Virus record (IMG/VR): IMGVR_UViG_3300033571_008550
Span: 1-20,100 of that record
DNA: 20,100 nt
Source: a virus
Reading direction: 5' to 3' (one strand)
In this document: one piece after another, positions 1-8,047 of the stretch
Layout: every line of letters begins with the position of its first letter
How positions within the stretch are numbered: position 1 is the stretch's first letter
Program-made: the position numbers and the translations under genes
Notes under the pieces: generated by a model
Seen by the model: the letters and a program-made list of their open reading frames with translations, nothing else
What the model was told of the DNA's origin: nothing
Database searches by the model: none

Positions 1-908
1 GGAGACATCTTCAATGCCCACTTCTGAGGCAGGGCATGCATTGCCCACAGTATGTTAAGGTCATCAGTCCTAAACAGCACTTCATTCCATGCCGGAAGGC
101 AAGGAGCAAGCACCGAATCATAGACTAACTTACCATCTTCTTCTTCGTAGATAATGTTGCCCACTTTACAAGCAGGCAGATAGCCAAATTTATATGGCAG
201 AATAAATACCTGGAAAGGCTGGTCATAGGTGTACTCATTGACTTGCCTAAATAGCATTAGCCCTTCGGTGGTGATGCAGAAGAACTGATCCCACTTCTTG
301 CGATTCATGTCTACATACTCCTCTGCCTTGGTGATGACAAAACTCTCATCCTCCCAAATTAAATCCTCTGATTCAATAATCTGTGGGTAAGGTCTTGACC
401 AATCCAGAGTAGTAGTGCTTGCTGGGTCTTCAATGAAGTCCTCATAGTCTGGTAGTGTTAGCACTACCGCATTGGCATCCATTAGATAGGTCTTGAGAAA
501 CACATTAAAAAGCCATGTCTCAAGACTTCCAGTCTTTGGAAGCTCATCTTCGACATAATACTTTAGAGTGTTATTCTGCAAGCCTATGCGCTCTGCTATG
601 CCTGTCTTTTGAAAGTCTGATTCAAAGCTAATCTTAAAGTCATCAGCCTGCTGAATCTTTTGCAGGAAGGTATAAACTCTTCCTGTGGCAGTGGTAGTAG
701 GTGCTTGCCATCTGCGCCTTCTGTACTCCTTCATCCAAGGTTCTTCACTCGGATGCTGAGTGTGCAAGAGCTTTTCGGGATACTCGTTCTCGAAGTGATA
801 CTCCAATTCTTCGGCTTTTTCACGAGCATATTTAATATAGTCGTGCCTGCCTTCCCGGATTTCCCGATCGAGCAACTTAGATAGGAGCATCCCGATTAAC
901 TCTTCCAT
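1..908 (-). CDS. Probable portal protein, N-terminal part (gene runs off the window)
   Basis: An open frame starts at ATG 908-906 and runs without a stop to position 1, giving about 302 residues; the C-terminal part lies outside the window. It starts 10 bases after the stop of the 919-1794 gene, behind an A/T-rich leader. The N-terminus is charged and helical. It is followed by FLQKIQQADDFKISFE, a segment ETWLFNVFLKTYLMDANAVV, a YPQIIESEDLIWED stretch, and near the window edge SVLAPCLPAWNEVLFRTDDL followed by MHALPQKW. This order (early helical arm, 'DANAVV' strand, 'P-x-I-x-S-x-D' segment, 'SD ... H-x-x-P-x-x-W') is how I recognise portal proteins of Bacteroidota phages, which form the dodecameric DNA gate at the capsid vertex. 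The call rests on pattern only. Its place after the tail genes is unusual. It could be another large structural protein. Confidence 0.58.
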   Translation of the reverse strand, partial: MEELIGMLLSKLLDREIREGRHDYIKYAREKAEELEYHFENEYPEKLLHTQHPSEEPWMKEYRRRRWQAPTTTATGRVYTFLQKIQQADDFKISFESDFQKTGIAERIGLQNNTLKYYVEDELPKTGSLETWLFNVFLKTYLMDANAVVLTLPDYEDFIEDPASTTTLDWSRPYPQIIESEDLIWEDESFVITKAEEYVDMNRKKWDQFFCITTEGLMLFRQVNEYTYDQPFQVFILPYKFGYLPACKVGNIIYEEEDGKLVYDSVLAPCLPAWNEVLFRTDDLNILWAMHALPQKWALKMS

Positions 909-918
909 AATTATTTAA

Positions 919-1794
919 TTAGCAATCTGAAACGGTTAATGTAACTGTCTGCTGACCGAACACACATCCGTATGCATTGGTAACAGTCACTACAAAGATA
1001 TAAGTGCCAGCACTATTTGGTGTCCATGTAACCTCACCAGTTTCAGAATCTATAATGATACTATTATCATTTAATGGATCACTTTCACTGGTGGCCTCTA
1101 TTGACCAAACTAAATCAGGCGCACCTGAGATAGCACCTACATTTAGAACAGCAGTCAAATAAGCTGTTTCACCACTGCCACCTACACAGCTACTCCACTC
1201 AAATCCACTATAAGGTGATGCAGCAGAGATGATGTAATACAAGCCAGTAAGGAAAGTGTCAGTATCAAATTCATAAGGCAGAGGATTGACCTTGCTCACC
1301 CAGTTTACTGTTACTTCAGCCATCTGGTAAGTGTTTAAGTCAGCAGTGATAATAGGATCACCGATAACAGTCACATAATATCCAGAAGCATCCCAGATGC
1401 GACCAGGAGTGAAGTAATAGAAATCAAAGTTCTGAGCAGAAGCAAGAATGTCATTATAGAACTGAATGTTGTTCTGAGTGACTTGCATGTCCTGATAGGT
1501 CAGTGTATGAGTCTTTGCAAGAGCTTTAGTGTTCTGCATACCTCTACCAGCAACAGTAGCTGTCTCAGGCTTTGGCTTTTCACCGGAAGTATTAAACACC
1601 AGATAAGCCTCGCCATTAAGGTAGCGGTCATAGAGCGCACCTATCCAAAGGTCAGCAGTTGATTTCTCCTGAGCAGTCAAAGCAGCAGACTTACGAACAT
1701 AAGCCACCGCCACGATCTTATTCTGAAATTCAGGATCGCACAGATAATTCTGATAGCACCCTACATCGGGGCATGTTAATGAAAATATAGACAT
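919..1794 (-). CDS. Virion structural protein with C-terminal Ig-like domain
   Basis: This 291-aa protein has two parts. Residues 1-190 contain a few cysteines near the N-terminus (C8, C13, C19) and a beta-rich body that I cannot place in a family. Residues about 215-290 form an Ig/cadherin-like sandwich, recognisable from IDSETGEVTWTPNSAGTY followed by the alternating V-V-T-V-T-N strand and the end TVTLTVSDC; this is the pattern of 'putative Ig' domains that bind cell-surface polymers. Tail tube and head decoration proteins of several siphoviruses carry such a C-terminal Ig domain, so a tail-tube or decoration role is possible. Position supports a virion part: it lies 6 bases after the 987-aa structural gene and 10 bases before the putative portal gene, all in one direction. 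The exact role is not shown by the sequence. Confidence 0.6.
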   Translation of the reverse strand: MSIFSLTCPDVGCYQNYLCDPEFQNKIVAVAYVRKSAALTAQEKSTADLWIGALYDRYLNGEAYLVFNTSGEKPKPETATVAGRGMQNTKALAKTHTLTYQDMQVTQNNIQFYNDILASAQNFDFYYFTPGRIWDASGYYVTVIGDPIITADLNTYQMAEVTVNWVSKVNPLPYEFDTDTFLTGLYYIISAASPYSGFEWSSCVGGSGETAYLTAVLNVGAISGAPDLVWSIEATSESDPLNDNSIIIDSETGEVTWTPNSAGTYIFVVTVTNAYGCVFGQQTVTLTVSDC

Positions 1795-1800
1795 TGTTTT

Positions 1801-4764
1801 TTAGCAAGTTAAGCAACTTGAGTTCCTGGGCTGAAAGCCCTGAATGAGTGCCTGAAACTTCATTTGTGATAAAGTTTCAAATGAGCTTTGTGTAGTGTAA
1901 TCCTGAGTGGTGGCTACCTCAATATCACCCTTAACAAAGATAGACTTCCCTTCCCAAACTAAGTTCGGATGCCGGGTGGCATCGGTCATCGCAAGCTGTG
2001 TGTCCAAGTCGAAGAAATCAGTATGCAAATCTAACGATAAATCCTGCTTGTTCTGTGGCCTTCTGTGAACGCCATTTGATTGCCTGTATAGGTTCTCCTC
2101 AATGACTGGTTTTTGCCCTCCACCGTTAAGTCCAATCCTTATCCGCTGCTTCCAGTTGTTAAAGTATTCGAATCCTTGTGCAACTGAATCTGATGCTGCC
2201 CAGAATTCAAGCATAGTGCTGAAGCAATCAGAGGCATCAATGTTTACTATGTTGCTGAGTGAATAAAGAGCAGTTTCTATGTCAGTAGGCACAAATGGGT
2301 CAGGACAGTCACAACTTGCATTGGTGCTTGTTTCAATAGTTGTCAATGTTCCTTCAAAAGCATAATCTGCACCTGCAAGAATCATGTTGAGATTCACTCC
2401 GCATGGTGTAGTAGTAGTGAGTGTCAGACTAAGGATTGTGCTTTCTGAGTCATAGACAGCAGTCATTCCAGGGATGCTATTGAAGAACAATAAGACCTCA
2501 TCATAAATAAATGGATTGATATAGGCCGGAGTCTGGAATGTAAAAGCAGAAAAGATGGTAGTTCCATCGGTGATGTAGAGAGTGTAAAGTGGGTATTGCA
2601 GAGTAATTATATTATCAAGCCATCCCCATGCATTTTCGCCCTCAAGCTCAATGACAAAGGTGGATTCACAATTGGAATCACACTCACATGAAGTAGCATC
2701 AAGTGGATTTGCTCCAATGATAGCACTGGTAATGTAATTGTCATCTATATCAAAAATTCCAAAATCCCAATAGTATTCAGTACCGCAAGGCACTTCAACT
2801 TCGTAGGATGCAAAAACTTGACAATTGCCCTCAATATCAGGTGACTGATAGAAGTACATGCCAGGGATTGAGTTTATCCAAGTATAGAATTGACCAGGTG
2901 CAAGTATTGTTGAGCATTCAATCTTGTGAAGTATTGTCCTCTCCAGTGTAATTGGGTCAATAATAAATAGACCTAAATATTCAGTAGGATTATCGCTTAC
3001 ACTTTCAAACCATGCACCACATTGCCCATCATAATATGCTGTTTGCCAAATAGTACACTTAGGCTCACAACTACATGCGTACTCTGGAGTCTCCCAGATG
3101 CCATTTAAAAAGCCTCCAGCAGAATCAGAGTTGAAGCATGACATTGTATAGCCTTCACTGCTGCATGGATAGGTCTTAGTCCACTTCCACAGCACCATGT
3201 TTGAATCTGATGCTGAAGAGGCTATCATGCCTGGGATATTAAGATTACACCAAGCAACAATCTCCTCAATAGTTTCTGTTTCTGTTACCTGATGAACATA
3301 AGGATTGCCACCAGATAGCTGAAAGGTTATGTACGGATTAGGCCCGGCTGCTATGGTATGGATGTAGATTAAAAAGTTGGTATAATCCTCTCCTTGAAAG
3401 TCTGTTAATAACTTAGTGAAGGTAATCTGGCAATCAGTGGTTGGCCCTTCTGGAGTGATTACATTGTATAGGCCCATCCGATAGCATCCATTGAGTGCCG
3501 GAATAGTTACCTGTCCTGTGTATTGATAGGGAGTGTAAAGAGGCTCAATGCAATCAGTAGTAATCAGGTTAGACTCTCCAATCTTCTGGATAAATGAGCC
3601 TGACTCCGTGAATAGGCCAATGTTGGCTTGCTCAATCCCGGTTAGGTTAGCATCTACTATATTGAACTGAAACTGGTCTCCTGGCTTTGCAGGCATTGGG
3701 TAGAATTCATTGGATATATAGCATCCTGATGTAAACTCTACAAACTCCAGATCATAGGTGTCCGAATTATAAAGCCACCTTCCTGCCTGGTTAGGCTCAT
3801 AAGGAAGAGCCGTAGATTCGCTGTAAGTGGCTAAGAAGTCAAAGGATGAACTCATGTATGCATCACTTACAAACCTCTGCCAGAGCCATGCACCGCCTAC
3901 TCTCCTACCAACTAAAATTAACTTCCTTCTGGTAGCATCAACAAAGTCAAACTGGACTCGCTCATAGGTGGTGAATACCGGGTGATTGATGTAGGCTACC
4001 CATCCATCTGGCAATGTAAAGCTATCATAGGTCGCAATGATTGAGTTAGTGTAGTCACTATCCACAAACGATGCCTGTATGATGCGCTCCATGATGCTGA
4101 TGATGTAACTATCATCTCCACTCAATTGAGGCAGTTCAAATGTCCTTTGGTTTTCCAGTGGCAAGGTCGCAGCAGGGAATCGGCTAATTACTTGGTCATC
4201 CAGTTTCCAGTTCTTACCTCTGGCTAATCCTGAAGTAGCGACATTGGTTAGTGGGTCAAACCTATAAGTGATTGGGAATATGGCACTCCCATTCAATTTA
4301 ACGCAATAAAGTGCCTCCTTAACCTTATCCTCCTCTGCTATTGCCGGAGCATCAAAAGAGCCTATGTAAGCACCTGGAATGAATGTGCCTGCTGTTGCAG
4401 AACTAACAATCTTAGCAGGATTGCTTGCTACTCCGGTAATTTGGAATTCCTGAGTGCTATCAATGTTAAATAGGTCTTGATCCTTAATGGTAATGGTAAA
4501 GTTGTAATTAGGTAGAGCAGAAACTAAATCTAAACTCACCGAAAAGTTACCATAGTATGGATAGGCATTGAATGCCTCCACCATTAGCTTAATCTCATTT
4601 ACCAATTGCGACAAGTGAGTTACCCCTGCCGTAAATAGGGTAGGTAATGCCGTAGTAATGTCCTGACTTAACTCATTGAGAAGGTCAGAGACAATCTGAT
4701 TATCTGGATAAAACCCGGCATTCCATGCCTGTTTGAATCGGTAAAATGGATTAGGATTAGACAT
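1801..4764 (-). CDS. Large Cys-rich modular virion protein (987 aa), probably tail-associated
   Basis: I do not recognise a named family. Residues 1-70 are helical and residues 70-450 are beta-rich. Residues about 455-820 look like three diverged tandem modules of roughly 120 residues. Each has a helix ending in an IPGM turn (I510-M513, I633-M636, I764-M767) and closes with a short C-x-C motif (C564/C566, C693/C695, C818/C820). Modules 2 and 3 also share a PCG (659-661, 787-789). The C-terminal 130 residues contain an arginine-rich stretch and end in CLTC. The cysteine content suggests metal binding or disulfides formed outside the cell, which suits a receptor- or surface-contacting tail protein. 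The start ATG (4764) overlaps the stop of the 135-aa gene by 8 bases, so translation is probably coupled. The structural role is inferred from position and composition. Confidence 0.55.
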   Translation of the reverse strand: MSNPNPFYRFKQAWNAGFYPDNQIVSDLLNELSQDITTALPTLFTAGVTHLSQLVNEIKLMVEAFNAYPYYGNFSVSLDLVSALPNYNFTITIKDQDLFNIDSTQEFQITGVASNPAKIVSSATAGTFIPGAYIGSFDAPAIAEEDKVKEALYCVKLNGSAIFPITYRFDPLTNVATSGLARGKNWKLDDQVISRFPAATLPLENQRTFELPQLSGDDSYIISIMERIIQASFVDSDYTNSIIATYDSFTLPDGWVAYINHPVFTTYERVQFDFVDATRRKLILVGRRVGGAWLWQRFVSDAYMSSSFDFLATYSESTALPYEPNQAGRWLYNSDTYDLEFVEFTSGCYISNEFYPMPAKPGDQFQFNIVDANLTGIEQANIGLFTESGSFIQKIGESNLITTDCIEPLYTPYQYTGQVTIPALNGCYRMGLYNVITPEGPTTDCQITFTKLLTDFQGEDYTNFLIYIHTIAAGPNPYITFQLSGGNPYVHQVTETETIEEIVAWCNLNIPGMIASSASDSNMVLWKWTKTYPCSSEGYTMSCFNSDSAGGFLNGIWETPEYACSCEPKCTIWQTAYYDGQCGAWFESVSDNPTEYLGLFIIDPITLERTILHKIECSTILAPGQFYTWINSIPGMYFYQSPDIEGNCQVFASYEVEVPCGTEYYWDFGIFDIDDNYITSAIIGANPLDATSCECDSNCESTFVIELEGENAWGWLDNIITLQYPLYTLYITDGTTIFSAFTFQTPAYINPFIYDEVLLFFNSIPGMTAVYDSESTILSLTLTTTTPCGVNLNMILAGADYAFEGTLTTIETSTNASCDCPDPFVPTDIETALYSLSNIVNIDASDCFSTMLEFWAASDSVAQGFEYFNNWKQRIRIGLNGGGQKPVIEENLYRQSNGVHRRPQNKQDLSLDLHTDFFDLDTQLAMTDATRHPNLVWEGKSIFVKGDIEVATTQDYTTQSSFETLSQMKFQALIQGFQPRNSSCLTC

Positions 4765-5164
4765 TGAAATAGAATGGTTCTAAAACCTCTGCTACATTCT
4801 CCCAGAGATTTTGTTTTGCGAACTCAACAGGAAGTACCTGGCACAATTCTGAATAACTTAATGGAGTAAAGTCAAAACTCACTTCTTTGTTAAGCAATTC
4901 CTTATGTGCCTTTTTGAATGCCCTTTCACCTTCTGCCGTGAATTCATAATTACCCTGGGCATCTCTGGTGATTTTATTATTATCCTTGTGGCAATGCTCA
5001 ATTCTTAAATCATCAATCTCATCATTCAATTGCTCATAAACGGATTGCAATTTTTTGACAAGTTTACCTAATTGAATAACAGGAGCATAATCAGTTATGT
5101 CAGGAATTGACTTGATGCCATCATGGAAGTTTTTTAAAAAAATCGCCTTTTTATACTGAATCAT
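4757..5164 (-). CDS. Hypothetical small phage protein, helical (135 aa)
   Basis: This 135-aa protein sits between the fiber-side genes and the 987-aa structural gene. Residues 28-60 form a likely amphipathic helix (LGKLVKKLQSVYEQLNDEID), followed by a basic loop KDNNKITRDAQG, another helix (GERAFKKAHKELLNKE) and a C-terminal part rich in leucine and aromatic residues. The order 'long helix, hydrophilic turn, helix, LSYSEL' reminds me of small DUF1617-type phage tail proteins, but I cannot confirm this. It has no signal peptide, membrane segment or catalytic motif. It starts 3 bases after the 104-aa gene and overlaps the next gene by 8 bases, so it is in a tightly packed tail operon and may help assemble or cap a fiber or baseplate component. 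Confidence 0.5.
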   Translation of the reverse strand: MIQYKKAIFLKNFHDGIKSIPDITDYAPVIQLGKLVKKLQSVYEQLNDEIDDLRIEHCHKDNNKITRDAQGNYEFTAEGERAFKKAHKELLNKEVSFDFTPLSYSELCQVLPVEFAKQNLWENVAEVLEPFYFNV

Positions 5165-5167
5165 AAA

Positions 5168-5482
5168 TTAATTGAATTTGCCTTGCTGATCTGCTTCCTC
5201 AATCTTAGCCACAACTAAATCTTTAATAATTACAGTTTGATCAAGTAGACTCATATAGTAATCAAACTCTGCTCCTTCTGCAATTAAACTAACAGATTTT
5301 GAAGGGATAATTGTAATAGGAGCATCTGTTATTTGATCAAAGTAATCTACTTGAACCAATAAATTGATGCACTCTCCAGTAAATGGCACTGCATTAATTT
5401 GTAAGGATGCCATTGTTGCTGTCCTTTTGAAGCCATACACAGGCTCGTTGCTGATGGGGACGATTATGTTATAATTACTCAT
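5168..5482 (-). CDS. Hypothetical small phage protein (104 aa)
   Basis: This 104-aa protein has no family I recognise. It begins MSNYNIIVPISNEPVYGFKR and is mostly short beta strands (ITIIPSKSVSLIAEG) with a helical C-terminus (VAKIEEADQQGKFN). There is no membrane segment and there are few charged clusters. It lies 4 bases downstream of the fiber gene and 3 bases upstream of the 135-aa gene, all on the same strand. That spacing suggests one translationally linked cluster of tail-tip parts. A role as a minor tail or fiber-associated protein is inferred from position only. Confidence 0.5.
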   Translation of the reverse strand: MSNYNIIVPISNEPVYGFKRTATMASLQINAVPFTGECINLLVQVDYFDQITDAPITIIPSKSVSLIAEGAEFDYYMSLLDQTVIIKDLVVAKIEEADQQGKFN

Positions 5483-5486
5483 GTTA

Positions 5487-8045
5487 TTATGATATTAGAC
5501 CTAAATTTCTTAACGCAGAATAAGCTCTATTAAGCATTGTTTGTTCATTACTTCCATATGTTGCAGCAGCAGTAAGTGCGCCTCCTGTTTGTTGCGCTAC
5601 TGGAGTGGCATTAAAAAATCCAAGCAATTGGTTTGTTGCTGTTCCTATTTTAGTTCCAGTTGTTGTAGACAAATTAATATTTGCTCCGCCAGCAAGTGTT
5701 ATCCCCGAAGTACTTAATCGAACAGATAAAGCAGCATTACCTCCAAACCAAAAATCTACATTTGTTGGGCTTGAAATCCACATTCCAACAGTTGTTGCGA
5801 TAGTAGCAGTATTATAAGCTCCAAATCCACAATCATATACTATATTTGAGCTTTGAGTCAATGTAGGAGATAAAACAATCCTTGTTGTATTTGAGCGAGA
5901 AACCAAACTTGGACCAGTAATATTTGTTGGTGCATTACCCCATGCTTGATACCCAAATGAAATACCTAATGTTGCATTTATTGCATTAAAAGCCAATGGT
6001 AAAGAAAGTCCATTGGCATTAAATGAACCTACAGCAGATGTTGTATTTCCTGGATAAAAATCAATTTGATTTTGTGCGCTTATCCAAAGGCTTTCTGTCG
6101 CACCAACATTACCAGATGTACCCAAAGCACACTCCGTATTTCCAGTTGTTACAAGAGGTGATAATACTATCTTAGTTCCTGCGCTTCTTGCCCCAACAGT
6201 TGGTGTATTAAAAAATCCACCACCACAATTTATCCATCTTATAGTTGTTCCTGCAATAGACAATTGTGCAGCAGAGAAACTTCCGGCAGTACTTAAAGTC
6301 TTATAACCTGCCCATGTCTGATTTCCTGTGCTTACCATACCTGGATTAGTTGTATCAGCAGGGCCAAAGGTTATTACTGATCCTGTTATGCTTGCTCCAT
6401 TGGTTTGAGATGTTGCACTAAATGCACCAACTGTACTTACACCAGTAGTAGTTCCTGATGTCCATTGAAGAACTCCACCTGATCCAGTAGATTGTAAATA
6501 CTGTGCGCCTGTTGGAGCAGCAGTAGGCAATGTAATTGAATAAGATGCAGATGTTGAACCAGATTGCAAGGTCAGTTGATTAACATTTGCAGAATTATTA
6601 AATACTATTGTTCCAGAAGTTCCACTTGGCCCTGGCACTCCAAGGGTAATTGAAGAGGTTGATGCAAGTGAACTAAAAGAAGCAGGATTAGCAAGCAATG
6701 CAACTGTTCCAGATAAGTCTGGGAATGTATAGGTCTTATCTGATGTAGTAGCAGCAAATCTAAAATAACTCTCAAAGGCATCTGTTTCAAACCTAAAACC
6801 AAGGTCTTTATTGGTTTGATTCCAGAAGACAGTTAAGTAATCAGTTGCTCCTGTTGGAGTACTATTAGATTTGTGAAAGCTAAAATGCCCATTACCTAAA
6901 GACTGTCCAAATCTGGGAGTGTTAAAGGTTAAGTTCGTGCCATCCCATGTGGCATTAGGTACTCCACCGAATACACCAGAGTTATTGAATTGAAGTTCTG
7001 TGTTAGAACCACCAGGAGTGCCTCCTCCTCCAGTACCATTGCTTGCCAAAGTAATTCTACCTTGAGCATCAACGGTAATGTTAGCATTGGTATAAGCACC
7101 CGGTGTGACAGCAGTATTAGCTAAATCAACTGTTACTGCTCCACTTGTTCCTCCACCACTCAATCCAGTTCCGGCAGTTACTCCAGTAATAGTTCCCACA
7201 GAAACATTGCCAGAACCAAGTAATGAATTAGAATTTACAGTCTTTATGTTAGTGCCACTAACTAAGGCATCCTGTTTTGCGCTAAATGTGATAAAATCAA
7301 GACTATCCAAATAGCCATCCTGTGTGGCATCTGCTTTTTGAATGCTTATGTCTGGAGTGCTTCCACCAGAGGAGGCCAAAGGAGTGGTAGCAGTTACTGA
7401 TGTTACTCCACCAGGAGAACCATTAGAAGCAACAGTTACCTGACCTTGAGCATTGACTGTGATATTAGCATTGGTATAGCTTCCAGATGGATCAGGACTA
7501 ATGCTTGCAATGCTTATTGTGCCTGTGGTAGTGATTGGGCCTCCGGTCAGACCAGTGCCTGTATCTACTTGAGTAACTGTTCCAAGACCTACTCCAGATG
7601 ACTTGTAGTAGTTTACTATTCGCCAATTACCTCCACCCTCACTAATTATCATTGCCGTGTCATTGGTAGCAGTGGTAAGGTCTGTTGAGCCTGGAATAAT
7701 CAGAGAGACTGCATTATAGGTTAATGTGCAAGCACCATCAAAGACAAGGACAAATCTTGCTCCTGCTGGACAAATGCCAAATGAGTTAATGGTAGCAGAG
7801 CCAGTGATGTGCAAGAAGTTGCCAGTCGCACTTGCCAGGTTTACGGTAGCAGAGGCCGCTAATGCTCCTCCTTCTGCCTCATACAAGGCATTCTCAAGAG
7901 TGCTTTTGTCCTTCTGGGTCACAAAGCTATCAATGGCATCACTTAGCCATGCTCTTAAGTCAGCAGGGGAAATCTCCTGGGTGGTATTATCTGGAAAGTT
8001 GGTACTACTTAAAGCACTTAGTGCGCTCCTGTTTACATTAGACAT
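5487..8045 (-). CDS. Tail fiber / receptor-binding protein (852 aa)
   Basis: The N-terminus (residues 16-50, NFPDN...EISPADLRAWLSDAIDSF) and the WRIVNYYKSSG segment near residue 141 are typical of the virion-anchoring part of Bacteroidota phage fibers. The shaft is rich in Gly, Thr, Ser and Asn and has two diverged copies of a TNANITVxAQGxxTxASNG unit (residues about 189-209 and 317-337), each preceded by a TGTGL(T/S)GG or AGTGLSGGG turn. This is the pattern of trimeric beta-helical fibers. Residue 349 onward has the common ELQFNNSGVFGG motif. The C-terminus (LLGFFNATPVAQ ... AYSALRNLGLIS) is a helical end that often trimerises fibers. It should recognise the host surface and set host range. 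No separate chaperone domain or variable-region signature was seen. Confidence 0.85.
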   Translation of the reverse strand: MSNVNRSALSALSSTNFPDNTTQEISPADLRAWLSDAIDSFVTQKDKSTLENALYEAEGGALAASATVNLASATGNFLHITGSATINSFGICPAGARFVLVFDGACTLTYNAVSLIIPGSTDLTTATNDTAMIISEGGGNWRIVNYYKSSGVGLGTVTQVDTGTGLTGGPITTTGTISIASISPDPSGSYTNANITVNAQGQVTVASNGSPGGVTSVTATTPLASSGGSTPDISIQKADATQDGYLDSLDFITFSAKQDALVSGTNIKTVNSNSLLGSGNVSVGTITGVTAGTGLSGGGTSGAVTVDLANTAVTPGAYTNANITVDAQGRITLASNGTGGGGTPGGSNTELQFNNSGVFGGVPNATWDGTNLTFNTPRFGQSLGNGHFSFHKSNSTPTGATDYLTVFWNQTNKDLGFRFETDAFESYFRFAATTSDKTYTFPDLSGTVALLANPASFSSLASTSSITLGVPGPSGTSGTIVFNNSANVNQLTLQSGSTSASYSITLPTAAPTGAQYLQSTGSGGVLQWTSGTTTGVSTVGAFSATSQTNGASITGSVITFGPADTTNPGMVSTGNQTWAGYKTLSTAGSFSAAQLSIAGTTIRWINCGGGFFNTPTVGARSAGTKIVLSPLVTTGNTECALGTSGNVGATESLWISAQNQIDFYPGNTTSAVGSFNANGLSLPLAFNAINATLGISFGYQAWGNAPTNITGPSLVSRSNTTRIVLSPTLTQSSNIVYDCGFGAYNTATIATTVGMWISSPTNVDFWFGGNAALSVRLSTSGITLAGGANINLSTTTGTKIGTATNQLLGFFNATPVAQQTGGALTAAATYGSNEQTMLNRAYSALRNLGLIS
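7036..7481 (-). repeat. Diverged direct repeat within the fiber gene
   Basis: Two copies of about 62 bases, at 7036-7097 and 7420-7481, are 384 bases (128 codons) apart in the same reading frame. Shared cores on the plus strand include ACCTTGAGCAT and TTAGCATTGGTATA. They encode the two TNANITVxAQGxxTxASNG units of the shaft. They are probably an old internal duplication and could recombine to shorten or lengthen the fiber. Confidence 0.7.
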
Positions 8046-8047
8046 AT

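Noticed and set aside
5487-8045. Possible diversity-generating retroelement target in the fiber gene.
   Set aside because: No reverse transcriptase, template repeat or adenine-biased variable copy is visible; the two repeats in the shaft are ordinary structural duplications in frame.
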